Made by a program: the position numbers and the translations under genes. This document shows, in pieces, positions 1 to 9,507 of a stretch of 64,000 bases of DNA (the first letter of the stretch is position 1; each line of letters starts with the position of its first letter). Below the pieces are notes generated by a model. It did no database searches and was not told the DNA's origin. It worked only from the letters and a program-made list of their open reading frames with translations. The stretch comes from Desulfotomaculum sp. (GTDB lineage Bacteria; Bacillota; Desulfotomaculia; Desulfotomaculales; Nap2-2B). The DNA is taken from positions 1 through 64,000 of the forward strand of contig DOTD01000044.1 of assembly GCA_003513005.1 (NCBI GenBank), written 5' to 3'.

Positions 1-139
1 CGTTGGGATTCTGCCATCCCCATAACCGGCATATGTGCTGCGATATCCTTGTTCGGTTCCATTCAGGATTTTCGGCGATGATGCCCCTGATCTGTTCAAC
101 CTTATCTTCTGTTATTTCAGGCCTTGTCCGATATTCCAT
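1..139 (-). CDS. DUF4338 / DruA-like protein, 5' end only (cut by window edge)
   Basis: The minus strand opens with ATG at 139 and runs out of the window after 46 codons. The N-terminus (MEYRTRPEITEDKVEQIRG, then an Arg-rich stretch and CRLWGWQNPN) resembles the start of DUF4338 proteins. This family includes Druantia DruA and transposase-like proteins of insertion elements, which begin with a short helix-turn-helix-like segment ending in W-x-W-x-x-x-N. A good ribosome binding site (GGAAGGAAA) precedes the ATG. Family assignment rests on only 46 residues, so whether it is a transposon gene or a defence gene cannot be told from here. Confidence 0.55.
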   Translation of the reverse strand, partial: MEYRTRPEITEDKVEQIRGIIAENPEWNRTRISQHICRLWGWQNPN

Positions 140-226
140 ACGAATTTCCTTCCACCGCGATTTTCATAATGCAATATTCGACATCGGATGGTTGGATTCC
201 TGCTTTTTTAAAAAATTTTAATCAAA

Positions 227-273
227 AAAAGCGCGGCATTTATTTCTTTTGATGTTGCGTTTTCCGCGCTTTT
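227..273 (-). terminator. Inverted repeat upstream of the DUF4338 gene, terminator-like
   Basis: A perfect 10-bp inverted repeat (AAAAGCGCGG at 227-236, CCGCGCTTTT at 264-273) surrounds a 27-nt AT-rich loop. Read on the minus strand, the second arm is followed by a run of seven T. It lies upstream of the leftward DUF4338 gene and so could shield that gene from outside transcription, or mark the end of an inserted element. No target-site duplication can be recognised within the window. Confidence 0.4.
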
Positions 274-406
274 ATCCTTTTCTCTATTGAATAGGTGATG
301 TTATTTATTTGATAAAGAACATTCTATGTCATGAATGGAAATTAAATAGGACTGTGAATAGTAACAATGGTTTAGTTTTTCTTTTGCCACACAAGGGAAT
401 TATTGC

Positions 407-436
407 TTGCAGGGTGATAAAACCTTGTGTTATAAT
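407..436 (+). promoter_or_regulatory. Sigma-A-type promoter for rplS operon
   Basis: TTGCAG (407-412) and TATAAT (431-436) are separated by 18 bp, 64 bp before the rplS start. The -35 element is bracketed by a perfect 8-bp inverted repeat (ACACAAGG 389-396, CCTTGTGT 423-430) that could be an operator. The stretch 286-406 shows no other gene or recognisable leader. Confidence 0.6.
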
Positions 437-499
437 AATTCGTTGTTATTTTGAAGGCACAAAAAAGAGACAGACCTGGGAAAGGTGGGCTAACTAAAG

Positions 500-841
500 G
501 TGAATCTTCTGCAATCTTTTGAACAGGAGCAGATAAAAAAAGAGGTGCCCGGTTTTAAACCGGGGAATACAGTAAAAGTTCATGTCAGGGTAATTGAGGG
601 CAGCAGGGAACGAATCCAGATTTTTGAAGGAGTTGTTATCAGACGCCGGGGTATGGGTTTGGGAGAAACTTTTACCGTGCGCCGGGTTTCATATGGAGTA
701 GGGGTCGAAAGAACGTTTCCTCTTCATTCTCCTAAAATTGAAAAAATCGAAGTTATTCGAAGGGGTTTCGTAAGGCGGGCGAGATTGTATTACTTAAGGG
801 GTCTTACAGGTAAAAATGCCCGCATACGGGAGAAAAACTAG
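500..841 (+). CDS. rplS: 50S ribosomal protein L19
   Basis: 113 aa, the usual length for bL19, a large-subunit protein at the 30S/50S interface. The diagnostic blocks are all present: the N-terminal [63 protein letters not shown] and the basic C-terminus [18 protein letters not shown]. Translation starts at GTG 500, where AAAGG lies immediately upstream. In related genomes rplS follows trmD directly. Here trmD lies 45 kb away at 45.6-46.4 kb, so the gene has a promoter of its own. A terminator follows. Confidence 0.97.
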   Translation: MNLLQSFEQEQIKKEVPGFKPGNTVKVHVRVIEGSRERIQIFEGVVIRRRGMGLGETFTVRRVSYGVGVERTFPLHSPKIEKIEVIRRGFVRRARLYYLRGLTGKNARIREKN

Positions 842-850
842 TTAGTTCAA

Positions 851-878
851 AAGGGGACTGCGGGACAGTCCTTTTTTT
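851..878 (+). terminator. Rho-independent terminator after rplS
   Basis: Stem GGACTG/CAGTCC with loop CGGGA, followed by seven T, about 10 bp after the rplS stop. It separates rplS from lepB, though read-through into lepB is possible because the gap is short. Confidence 0.85.
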
Positions 879-902
879 ATCTTCAAATGGAAGGGTTATG
901 TA

Positions 903-1460
903 ATGGATAAGAAAAAAGACAAGCCTGCCGGCCAGGGTTCTGCAGAGGGATCTAAAAAACCTGTGATCCCCGAGATACTTGAATCTATAATAATTGCCGT
1001 TATTCTGGCTACAATAATCAGGTTGTTTTTACTGGCGCCTTTCTTTATACCTTCACAATCAATGGAACCTGCTCTTTTAGTAGGGGATAGAATAATCGTC
1101 AGTAAGATTGCATACCGTCTTGGCGAACCCCAGCGTGGGGATATTATAGTTTTTAAATACCCCCGCGATCCTCGGAAAGACTATATTAAAAGGTTGATTG
1201 GCTTTGAAGGTGAACAGGTAACGCTGAAAAACAACCGCCTTTATATAAATGGTAAGGAAACCCCTGAAAAATACCTGCCCGAGGATTTAAGTTTTTATGA
1301 TTTTGGACCTGTCACAGTTCCTAACGGATGTTATCTCATGCTTGGCGACAATCGCCCAAACAGCGAGGACAGCAGGGTTTGGGGAGCGTTACCAAAAGAA
1401 AATGTCATCGGTAAAGCAGTATTGATCTACTGGCCTTTTAACAGGGCCAGGCTTTTATAA
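903..1460 (+). CDS. lepB: Signal peptidase I
   Basis: 185 aa type I (SipS-like) signal peptidase, which removes Sec and Tat signal peptides on the outer face of the membrane. One N-terminal membrane segment (about residues 24-45, IPEILESIIIAVILATIIR) is followed by the catalytic Ser in PSQSMEPAL, the catalytic Lys in YIKRLIG, and the conserved box GDNRPNSEDSRVWG. A basic, hydrophilic N-tail is typical of Gram-positive enzymes. It is 8 nt upstream of rbgA in the usual rplS-lepB-rbgA-rnhB order. It could process the exported hydrogenase and formate dehydrogenase precursors encoded nearby (inference). Confidence 0.95.
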   Translation: MDKKKDKPAGQGSAEGSKKPVIPEILESIIIAVILATIIRLFLLAPFFIPSQSMEPALLVGDRIIVSKIAYRLGEPQRGDIIVFKYPRDPRKDYIKRLIGFEGEQVTLKNNRLYINGKETPEKYLPEDLSFYDFGPVTVPNGCYLMLGDNRPNSEDSRVWGALPKENVIGKAVLIYWPFNRARLL

Positions 1461-1468
1461 TATCTAAA

Positions 1469-2374
1469 ATGAGTGATACAAATATTAATTGGTTCCCCGG
1501 CCATATGGCCAGGGCAAAGAAAGATCTCCAAAAGAACCTCAAACTTGTGGATGCAGTTTTTGTAATGCTGGATGCACGGATACCCGCCAGCAGTAATAAT
1601 CCCTCCATAACATCCCGCCTTGGTGATAAGATTGTTTATGTTCTGCTGAGCAAGGCCGATTTGGCTGACGCTCAGCATACAAAAACATGGATTAAGTGGT
1701 TTGAGGCAAATGGCATAGAAGCAATGCCGGTCGATCTGATCAGCGGGCGCGGTATGAAAGCCGTCATCAGTTCCCTGAGTTCAATATTAGAAAAAAAATT
1801 GTTATCAAAAAGAAAATCCCTCAGGCGCACATTGCCGAGATGTATGGTAGTAGGCATTCCGAATGTCGGAAAATCTATGTTTATCAATAAAATGGCAGGG
1901 AGCAAGCCGGCCCGTACCGGCCAGTATCCCGGTGTTACACGGGGCCCGCAATGGATTTCCATTAGTGACAAGCTGGAAATGCTTGATATGCCGGGAATCT
2001 TATGGCCAAAACTTGAGGACAGAGACCAGGCTATGAAACTGGCTGCCACAGGCGCAATAAAAAAAGAGGTTTTTGATCCCGGGGAAGTGTCCCAATGGCT
2101 GCTTGAATGGTTCGTTTGCAACAAACCTGATTTAATAAAAGGGCATTTTGGAATTGATGAAGTTTATCCGGGGACTGAACAACTTGCCGAACTCATCGGA
2201 AAAAAAAGGGGTTTTTTAACTGCCGGTGGCAATGTTGACGGGCTAAGGACCGCAGATCATATTTTAAAGGAATTCAAAGAAGGGAAATTAGGCCGGATTA
2301 CACTGGAGACGCCAAATGAAAAAGAAAGAACCAGCCGGGCTTCAGGAAAAACCGGACAGCCTGCTCAGTTATGA
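1469..2374 (+). CDS. rbgA: Ribosome biogenesis GTPase RbgA (YlqF)
   Basis: 301 aa circularly permuted GTPase needed for late assembly of the 50S subunit. The N-terminus INWFPGHMARAKKDL is diagnostic of RbgA. The G motifs occur in permuted order: G4 as LLSKADLA, then G1 GIPNVGKS, then G3 DMPG. The C-terminal helical domain that contacts rRNA is present. The start is ATG 1469, just after lepB. The gene overlaps rnhB by 59 nt at its end, which suggests coupled translation. Confidence 0.95.
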   Translation: MSDTNINWFPGHMARAKKDLQKNLKLVDAVFVMLDARIPASSNNPSITSRLGDKIVYVLLSKADLADAQHTKTWIKWFEANGIEAMPVDLISGRGMKAVISSLSSILEKKLLSKRKSLRRTLPRCMVVGIPNVGKSMFINKMAGSKPARTGQYPGVTRGPQWISISDKLEMLDMPGILWPKLEDRDQAMKLAATGAIKKEVFDPGEVSQWLLEWFVCNKPDLIKGHFGIDEVYPGTEQLAELIGKKRGFLTAGGNVDGLRTADHILKEFKEGKLGRITLETPNEKERTSRASGKTGQPAQL

Positions 2375-2981
2375 AAGGGAACTCAGGTTTAAAGGCTATT
2401 CTTTTATAGCCGGTGTCGACGAGGCCGGCCGCGGCCCTTTGGCAGGCCCTGTAGTCGCTGCGGCGGTTATCCTGCCGGAGCGGATCAAGCTGTACGGGCT
2501 GGACGATTCAAAAAAAGTTCCCGCAGCAAAAAGAGAAACGCTTGCTGTTCAGATTAAAAAGGCTGCCGTAGCCTGGTCGGTGAGTTTGGCGACGGTATGT
2601 GAAATAAAGTGGATAAATATCCATTGGGCGTCTGTCCTGGCTATGAAAAGGGCGGTTGAAGGCCTTGACGCTGTTCCTGATTATATACTTATAGACGGCA
2701 GGACATATATTAAAGAGTTGCAGATTCCCCAGCAGGTTCTTGTCGGCGGTGACGGGTCAAGCGCTTCTATAGCGGCGGCGTCAATACTGGCAAAGGTCAC
2801 CCGTGACCACCTCATGCAGGTTTACCACCAAATTTATCCGGAATATGGCTTTAACAAAAATAAAGGTTACCCAACCCCTGCGCATCTGAAGATATTATCT
2901 TCCCTGGGCCCGGCGCCAATCCACAGGACAGGATTTGCCCCTGTTAAAGAAGCACTGAAAGCCGTTGCTGAAATAATTTAG
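2316..2981 (+). CDS. rnhB: Ribonuclease HII
   Basis: 221 aa RNase HII, which nicks RNA in RNA-DNA hybrids and removes misincorporated ribonucleotides. The catalytic block [19 protein letters not shown] (first Asp-Glu pair) is clear. YILIDGR carries another acidic ligand, and [14 protein letters not shown] and [11 protein letters not shown] are family blocks. Start ATG 2316 lies inside the end of rbgA. A later start near the [10 protein letters not shown] segment is possible because the first 20 residues are poorly conserved in the family. Confidence 0.93.
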   Translation: MKKKEPAGLQEKPDSLLSYERELRFKGYSFIAGVDEAGRGPLAGPVVAAAVILPERIKLYGLDDSKKVPAAKRETLAVQIKKAAVAWSVSLATVCEIKWINIHWASVLAMKRAVEGLDAVPDYILIDGRTYIKELQIPQQVLVGGDGSSASIAAASILAKVTRDHLMQVYHQIYPEYGFNKNKGYPTPAHLKILSSLGPAPIHRTGFAPVKEALKAVAEII

Positions 2982-3073
2982 CGGATGCAGGAATTTTGGC
3001 CTTCTGCAACGAACTATATCATGTTAGATATGATTTGTTTGTTCTTTCGGAAAATGACATAAGGGGTGGTTTT

Positions 3074-3328
3074 ATGTTTAACAGCCTGGGCATGCCTGAA
3101 CTTATCTTAATTTTGGTGCTGGCTTTGATTATTTTCGGACCGCGAAAACTTCCTGAAGTCGGGAGGTCCCTGGGCAAGACACTGAATGAGTTTCGCAGGG
3201 CTACGGTTTCAAGTTTTAGCGAAGTTACAGAAGTCACAGATGGAATAAAAGAAGAGGTTGCAGAGGTTACAAATGGAATAAAAGAAGAAGTTAAAAAGGA
3301 TATATTAACAGTTAAGGAAGTCAATTAA
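3074..3328 (+). CDS. tatA: Twin-arginine translocase subunit TatA (copy 1)
   Basis: 84 aa. It has a short N-terminal membrane helix ([19 protein letters not shown]) followed by the hinge and amphipathic helix [19 protein letters not shown], the TatA/TatE signature. ATG 3074 was chosen over an upstream in-frame codon because AAGGGGTGG sits directly before it and TatA proteins begin at this point. The acidic/basic tail contains a tandem duplication of an 11-residue unit ([11 protein letters not shown] then [11 protein letters not shown], nt 3230-3295). It is transcribed away from the second tatA-tatC pair, with a terminator after it. Confidence 0.92.
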   Translation: MFNSLGMPELILILVLALIIFGPRKLPEVGRSLGKTLNEFRRATVSSFSEVTEVTDGIKEEVAEVTNGIKEEVKKDILTVKEVN

Positions 3329-3370
3329 AAGAGCCGAACCATAGAAAATTAATAAAGAATTAATAAAAAA

Positions 3371-3404
3371 AGCAGGACGCCTTTTTTAGGCGTCCTGCTT
3401 TTTT
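3371..3404. terminator. Bidirectional terminator between tatA and the formate dehydrogenase operon
   Basis: Perfect 11-bp stem AGCAGGACGCC / GGCGTCCTGCT with loop TTTTTTA. T-runs lie outside both arms, so it can stop tatA from the left and the fdn operon from the right. Confidence 0.9.
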
Positions 3405-3422
3405 TATTGCTTTTGCGAAAGA

Positions 3423-4604
3423 CTAACCGGCTATACTCTTTTGTGCTCCCGCTGCGTGAGATACTGTGTGTTCTTCCTTGGGAAGAATGCCAAAGTTCTC
3501 AGCTATGAAGCAGTAAGCCAGGACCAGGAAGCTCCAGAAACCAAGAGTAATCAGCCATTCCCAGATGCCCGGGAAATAGCTTCCGCCTGCGGCCTGGGCC
3601 ATGCCGGTAAAGTTGACATTGGCACGGTTAAAGACCACACCGGCGACCACCAAAAACGATGCTACGGCAACTCCCTGCTGAGATTTTCTGATGGAGGGAA
3701 TCGCGTACATTATAATCGGTATGATTATCCCGCCGATCATTTCGAGAAGGAACATGTTGCTTTCGAAAGATCCGTTGAAGGCAAGGGAGAAAACGCCGCG
3801 GGTGTTTAGATCAATTATCTTTACAATCAGGTAAACGATCATCATCCACATTGTAACCTTCACAAGGCTCTGGTAAACCTCTGTTTCAGGCTGTCTCCCG
3901 TATGCCCTCGCAGCCAGTGAGCCTTCAAAGGTAACCATTGCCGGCCCAAGGAAAAAGGCTGACCAGACAAAGAAGAACGGGATAATCATTGACCACCATA
4001 AGGGATTAAGCTTGTCTACCGCTACCACGAAGAGCGAACCCAGCGACGATTGATGCAGGGTAGGCAGGATAATTCCTAAAATCAGCAAAAAGGGCATTGC
4101 TTTTTCGAGGATGCCTTTCAGAGGACGGGACCTTACCCTTTCAAAGAAAATATCTCCGAACTCAAGGACTTGAACTAGCGTGTATAAAGCAATGCACCAG
4201 AATACTTCGAACAAAACAGAATGGTATCCCCAGTAAAAGAAGGGGCGCCAGCAGTTATGCCACCTTCCGATGTCAAACAGAAGGCTGACCAGGGCGATTA
4301 TGTAGCCCAGCATGGAGGTTACAAGCGCTGCGCGGGCAATCGGCGCATATTTTTCTCTGTGCAGGACATGGACGATCAGCGCAGTGCTGAAGCCGCCGCC
4401 GGCTAGTGCGATTCCGCAGAGCAAATCAAAGCCGATCCACAATCCCCACGGCCAGTCGTCATTTAAATTAGTTACCGCGCCAAGTCCGAGGACAAAACGG
4501 AAGATTGCCGCAACAACCATAATTGCCACTAAAGCCATTAAAATATATCTTGTGGTTGTGAGCCGGAATGTCCACTTTCCAAAACGCCAGATTTTATAAT
4601 TCAC
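3423..4604 (-). CDS. NrfD/HybB-type membrane subunit of formate dehydrogenase
   Basis: 393 aa polytopic membrane protein with about 9-10 hydrophobic segments, similar to the NrfD/HybB/PsrC family that passes electrons between a periplasm-side iron-sulfur protein and quinone. Landmarks are GLWIGFDLLCGIALAGGGF near the N-terminus, YWGYHSVLFEVFWCIALY and FFLGPAMVTFEGSLAARAYG. GTG 4604 is used, with GGAGGTG 12 nt upstream. It is the last gene of the operon, 16 nt after fdnH. It takes the place of the cytochrome b subunit FdnI found in Escherichia coli, so no heme ligation is expected. Confidence 0.85.
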   Translation of the reverse strand: MNYKIWRFGKWTFRLTTTRYILMALVAIMVVAAIFRFVLGLGAVTNLNDDWPWGLWIGFDLLCGIALAGGGFSTALIVHVLHREKYAPIARAALVTSMLGYIIALVSLLFDIGRWHNCWRPFFYWGYHSVLFEVFWCIALYTLVQVLEFGDIFFERVRSRPLKGILEKAMPFLLILGIILPTLHQSSLGSLFVVAVDKLNPLWWSMIIPFFFVWSAFFLGPAMVTFEGSLAARAYGRQPETEVYQSLVKVTMWMMIVYLIVKIIDLNTRGVFSLAFNGSFESNMFLLEMIGGIIIPIIMYAIPSIRKSQQGVAVASFLVVAGVVFNRANVNFTGMAQAAGGSYFPGIWEWLITLGFWSFLVLAYCFIAENFGILPKEEHTVSHAAGAQKSIAG

Positions 4605-4620
4605 CTAAACGAGCACCTCC

Positions 4621-5436
4621 TTATTCCTCGTCTTGGACAGGCGCATACATTTCTTCCTCATGATGAACTTCGGCCCGTCTTTTGTTATAAGTATATAATG
4701 CAGTCAGGATTGCTCCCCAGCCCACAAAAATCCAGGGAGTCCACTTGAGGATATCCCATGAATATAGAGGAATCGGTTTTTCGGAAACATTTGTTTTAAA
4801 GCCAAGTTCCTCAAAGGGAACGTCGGAGATATACATCCAGGAAGTGCCCCCGTATTCTTTTTCTCCATAAACATGTTTAATGTAGTTGGGGTTACTGTCA
4901 ATTCTTTGATGAGCCTCGGCAAGTATTTCTTCTCTTTCTCCAAATTGCAGGGCGCCGGTCGGGCATGTCGTCACACAGGCGGGCTTATCCCCTTCCTTCA
5001 TACGGTCGTAACAGAACCGGCACTTGCGGACAAAGGGAAATGCTTTGTCCCATTCAAACTTCGGCACTGAAAACGGACAGGCGATCATGCAGTAGCGGCA
5101 GCCGACGCAGTAATCCTGGTTTAGTTCGGTTGGCTTGTAAATTACCGCGCCTTCTTTTGTCTTCACAAAAGAATGGGTAAAACATGCTGATTCACAGGCC
5201 GGCTCGTCGCAATGCATGCACTGAGTCTTGACGAACCGCCATTTTAACTGGCCCTCTTTTTCAATCAGGTGGTAGCCTACCCGCGTCCAATTGGTGGCAG
5301 TTAAATCCGGGGGATTATCCCAATTGTTATTAAAACCAGTCGGCGTGGCGGGCAAATCATTCCATGATTTGCAGGCGACCTGACAGCTTCTGCAGCCAAT
5401 GCAGCGGGAAACATCCACTAGGACACCTTTGGGCAT
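4621..5436 (-). CDS. fdnH: Formate dehydrogenase iron-sulfur subunit (FdnH/HybA type)
   Basis: 271 aa electron-transfer subunit with four 4Fe-4S clusters. Cysteine groups are CIGCRSCQVAC near the N-terminus, CMHCDEPACESAC, CVGCRYCMIAC and CRFCYDR...CVTTCPTGAL. One C-terminal membrane helix (WTPWIFVGWGAILTALYTY) anchors it, as in FdnH. It has no signal peptide of its own, which fits export by piggy-back with FdnG through Tat. The start ATG has GGAGGTG 5 nt upstream. It lies between fdnG and the NrfD-like gene with short gaps. Confidence 0.92.
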   Translation of the reverse strand: MPKGVLVDVSRCIGCRSCQVACKSWNDLPATPTGFNNNWDNPPDLTATNWTRVGYHLIEKEGQLKWRFVKTQCMHCDEPACESACFTHSFVKTKEGAVIYKPTELNQDYCVGCRYCMIACPFSVPKFEWDKAFPFVRKCRFCYDRMKEGDKPACVTTCPTGALQFGEREEILAEAHQRIDSNPNYIKHVYGEKEYGGTSWMYISDVPFEELGFKTNVSEKPIPLYSWDILKWTPWIFVGWGAILTALYTYNKRRAEVHHEEEMYAPVQDEE

Positions 5437-5449
5437 TTTTACACCTCCA

Positions 5450-8400
5450 TTATGCCTTCTTTTTTATATTGCAGAGGAAGGCTTTATATTCCGGGATATT
5501 TGTATTTGGATCGCCGACACAGGGTGTTAAATCGTTAGCTGTGGCTCCGGGAGCCAGACCAGCATAACCCCAGTGCCAGGGAAGACCAATAATCTCAACT
5601 ATGCCGCCGTTTACTTTCATTGGTTGTATAATAGGCAGGACATTGGCCTTGCATTCGATTTCACCTCGGGCGCTGCTTACAACAACAGTATCACCCGCGT
5701 TGATGCCGAGCTGTTTAGACAGTTGCGGAGAGATAGTGGCAAACATTTCAGGCATCAGTTCTACCAGCCAGGGGCTGTTTCTGGTCACGGCGCCGCTCTG
5801 ATAATGTTCGATCAACCGGTGTGTTGTAGCAATGTAGGGGAATTCCTTACTGCCTGTTTCGGCCAACTTGCTGAAGTTCCCCTTGCGTTTGGTAGCTAAA
5901 GGATTGCTTTGCTGTTTGCTGATCAGGTTCTTGACAGGGCTTTCCACCGGCTCATAATGCACGGTTAAAGGACCATCCTTCATTCCTGAAGAGAACAGTT
6001 TTCCAACGCCTTCAGGGACCATGATGAACGGCGCCTTGGCGGTTTTCTCCGGCGGTACCGGCTCTTTAGTTTTCGCGTCCTTGGCGCCGAAATCAGGCAC
6101 ATCGTTGGTTACCCACTTAGCGCCGTCCCATTGAACCAGCATTCTTTTCGGATCCCAGGGCTGGCCTGCCGGGTCGCATGAACAGCGGTTATAAACGATG
6201 CGCCGATTTAAAGGCCAGGCAAAGGACCACTTAGGATAAAGCCCCAGGCCGCTTTTATCCGTATCAATTCTTCTTTTGCAGGCAGGTACTTTGGCATCGG
6301 GGTCTTCGAACCAATAACCGGCAAAAATCCATACTCCGCAGGCGGTAGCGCCGTCATCAGTTAATTTGGCAAACGAGTCCAGAGTAACTCCGTCAGCTAT
6401 GGTATATCCGTTTATTTCTTTGCCAATTTTGTCGAGATCGGGCTCATCCATTCCGGCGGTGTCATAATTCCAGACCATTTTCATAATCGGATCTGTAAAA
6501 ACACCTCCGGACTTGTATTCATTACGGATTGCTTTAAAAAGACGATCGGCGATCCAGAGGTCGCTTTCAGCTTCGCCGGGAGGGTCGACAGCCTTCCAGC
6601 GGAACTGGATCCATCGTCCGCTGTTTGATACCGTACCTTCTTTTTCGAAAGACATAGCTGCCGGCAGCATAAAGACTTCCGTTTTAATGTCGGCGGGGTT
6701 TACACCGGGGCGTTTCCAGAAAGTTGCCGTTTCTGTCGGGAACAGATCAACGGAAACCATCCAGTCCAGCTTCTCCATGGCCTTACGTCCGGCCGAAGCA
6801 AGCGGCCCGCCTACAGCAGGGTTCTGTCCCCAGGCAAAAAAGCCCTTGATTACTCCTTCGTCCATTTTTTCGAAGATAGCCATGTGTGAATGGTCTTTGC
6901 CGTCTAATTTGGGCAGCCAGTCGTAGCGGAAATCATTTTCTTTGGCGGCTTCCTCGCCGTACCAGGCTTTCAGCATGCTGATCAAAAACTTGGGCTTATT
7001 GGACCAGTAGCTTGTCTTTGGTGTTTCTACTTTTATATACTCTTCAAGAGTGGGATGTTTGGGCGCAACGGGGCAGTTAAGATAGCCGGGTATATAGTGA
7101 TATAACATGGCCATATCTGTTGAACCCTGCACGTTTGATTCGCCGCGCTGTGCGTTTACCCCGCCCCCGGCGATTCCTATATTGCCGAGCAGCAGCTGGA
7201 CCATGGCCGTCCCCCGGACATTCTGGCCGCCGTAGCTGTGCTGGGTAATCCCCATGGCATAGATCAAATTGCCTGCCTTATCCCGTTTTCCGGTGGCGCC
7301 ATATGCGTCGTATGCTTCACGCAGAAGGCTTTCCGGAGCGCCGGTTATTTGGCTGACCGTGTTTAAGTCATAACGGGACATATGCTGCTTCAAAATCTGG
7401 AATACACACCTAGGGTCCTGCAAAGTCGGGTCTTTTTTGATCTCGTCTCCGTCTTTCTGATAGTCCCATTTTTTGCTGTCATAAGTAAATTTACCGTCTT
7501 TAACCTCCGCTCCCGAGAAAAGCCCTTCTTCATAAGCATAGTCAGGGCTGACCAGGCAGGAAGCGTTGGTATAATTTAAAACATAGTCGTAGAAGAAAAG
7601 GTTGTTTTCAATAACATAGTTCATCATGCCGTTGAGGAAAGCTATGTCTGTCCCCGGACGTATACGCACATGGATATCCGCCTTGGAAGCGGTTTTCGTA
7701 TACCTTGGGTCAACGACGATGACCTTTGCTCCCTTTGATTTTGCCATGCCTATCCAGCGCATCGATTGGGGGTGGTTTTCAGCGACGTTGGCGCCGATGA
7801 TTAAAAAGGCGTCAGCGTTTCTGTAATCAATGAAATGATTCGTCATCACGCCTCTGCCGAAAGAGTTGGCCAGACCGGCCACTGTTGAGGAGTGTCACAG
7901 ACGGGCGTGATGGTCCAGGTTAATTACCCCAAGCGCACGGTGTATTTTATGGAGCAGATAATTCTCTTCGTTGTCTAAAGAAGCGCTGCCCAGATGGGCG
8001 ATGGTTTCAGTACAGTTGATTGTAACCCCTTTATCATCTTTAAATTTAAAGCTTGCATCACGGGTTTTTTTAACCCTCTTGGCGATTTCCGAAAAGGCCC
8101 AATCCCAATCTTTTACCTCCCAATCACTGCTTCCCGGCGCCCGGTAAAGCACTTCCGTTACCCGGTTCTTATTGGGAACACGTTTATCGATTTTTTCTAC
8201 GACAGTGTGGGTGTCCGAAATACCAGCTCCCTTGGGGCATAAGGAACCAAGATTGATAGGATGATCCGGATCGCCTTCGATATGGGTTATCTGATTGTCT
8301 TCCGAATAAATAATGATACCGCATCCGCAGCCGCAATAGGCGCAGATGGTCGGTGTTTCTTTGGCTCTTTTTATTTTTGAAGGGGGAACATCAAAACTGG

Positions 8401-8518
8401 GATGTTCCCCGCCGCTTGCAATAGCCGGGACGGCTGCCGCTCCTTCAAACAAAGCTGTACCGGCTGTGCCTATTCCTAGATACTTTAAAAAATCACGACG
8501 GCTAAGATCTTTTTTCAT
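5450..8518 (-). CDS. fdnG: Selenocysteine formate dehydrogenase catalytic subunit
   Basis: 1022 aa when the in-frame TGA at 7895-7897 is read as selenocysteine (residue 208), close to the ~1015 aa of FdnG. The frame is open on both sides, and the local sequence H-A-R-L-U-H-S-S-T-V-A-G-L matches the FdnG active site, which binds the Mo or W bis-pterin cofactor. The N-terminus has a Tat signal (SRRDFLKYLGIG, then a hydrophobic stretch to AIASGG). A 4Fe-4S motif follows (CAYCGCGCG...LCPKG). Molybdopterin oxidoreductase and C-terminal dinucleotide-binding domains fill the rest. Start ATG 8518 has AAAGGAGG 12 nt upstream. The 185 bp before it (8519-8703) hold that binding site, a second AAGGAGG further up, and no gene. 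Confidence 0.95.
7865..7897 (-). promoter_or_regulatory. SECIS element with UGA (Sec) codon in fdnG
   Basis: On the minus strand the UGA is followed, 12 nt later, by GTGGCC-GGTCT-GGCCAAC, a stem-loop with apical loop GGUCU. The Escherichia coli fdhF SECIS has the same GGUCU loop at the same distance (19 nt after UGA). It recruits SelB with Sec-tRNA. The cell must therefore have selA/selB/selC/selD elsewhere, since none are in this window. Confidence 0.9.
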
Positions 8519-8703
8519 TTTATTTAATCATTAAACCTCCTTTAACCAAGATTTCTTAAAAGCTTTTTATGATATAAGCATTCCTCCTTAATGATTTTTC
8601 TGCATTAGTCGTCAGCAATCTTTCGGCTTTAACGCAAAAGAAAAATTATTGCGGTTTACTTTTTAGTCTACTCGTAATGCTGACTGCTTATTTAAATTAA
8701 CAA

Positions 8704-9492
8704 TCAACTGGCGGCAGATTGTGCGCCAGTAAGCTCATCCAACTCTTCGGCACGTTTCCTCCGGGCGATGCCCCTTTCGACCAGGCGGACGATCCAGATG
8801 CTCACTTCATAAAGAAAATAAAGGGGCCCGCTGACCAGCAAACAGGTTATCATATCCGGTGTCGGGGTAATTACAGCAGCAATAACAATAATTGCCAGGA
8901 AGGCATAACGCCTGTTCCTGGCTAATAACTTGTAACTGATCAGTTCCAGTTTGGCCAGGAAAAAGGCTACCAGGGGCATCTCAAAGATAATCCCGAAAGG
9001 CAGCAAAAAAGTAATTGTAAAAGAAATATATTTGTCGATTGTCAGCATCGGCAACAATGAAGGACCGGCAAAACGCAGAAGAAACATTATGCCGTAGCGG
9101 TATACTCCAAAGAATCCAAAGACTACACCGCCCCAAAAACAGATAAAAGATACCAGGACGCTTAAGGTAAAATAAACTTTCTCATGTTTCCTTAAGGCCG
9201 GCATGATAAAGCTCCAGATCTGCCAGAGGATAATCGGCAGGGCAGCCAGGAAACCGGCAAAAAAAGATACTTTAATTTTTACAAAAAAAGCTTCCGTAAC
9301 GCCTGTAAAGATAACCCGGTGGCCCAGTTTAGTCAGGGGGTCAAGAAGAAAGGCCAAAATCCGGTCACTGAAAAAATAAGCAGCCACAGCCAGTACAGTC
9401 GTTGCTACGAGAGAAACTATGATTACCCGGCGGAGCTCCTCCAGGTGTTCCATAACAGGCATTTCACCATGCTTTTCGGCCAAATCAACCAC
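8704..9492 (-). CDS. tatC: Twin-arginine translocase subunit TatC
   Basis: 262 aa with six predicted membrane segments. The TatC signature occurs at the N-terminus (MPVMEHLEELRRVIIVSLV, with the signal-binding HLEELR). Internal conserved parts are LPIILWQIWSFIMPALRKHEK, FGIIFEMPLVAFFLAKL and AVITPTPDMITCLLVSGPLYFLYE. The first in-frame GTG is at 9492, but AAAGGGAAAG is only about 2 nt upstream of it. A TTG three codons later fits the spacing better, so the exact start is uncertain. Placed between tatA and fdnG, it presumably supplies the export route for the dehydrogenase. Confidence 0.94.
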   Translation of the reverse strand: MVDLAEKHGEMPVMEHLEELRRVIIVSLVATTVLAVAAYFFSDRILAFLLDPLTKLGHRVIFTGVTEAFFVKIKVSFFAGFLAALPIILWQIWSFIMPALRKHEKVYFTLSVLVSFICFWGGVVFGFFGVYRYGIMFLLRFAGPSLLPMLTIDKYISFTITFLLPFGIIFEMPLVAFFLAKLELISYKLLARNRRYAFLAIIVIAAVITPTPDMITCLLVSGPLYFLYEVSIWIVRLVERGIARRKRAEELDELTGAQSAAS

Positions 9493-9507
9493 TTTCCCTT
9501 TGAATGA

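Noticed and set aside
309..497. 62-codon frame upstream of rplS
   Set aside because: It spans the rplS promoter, has no ribosome binding site and no recognisable protein features.
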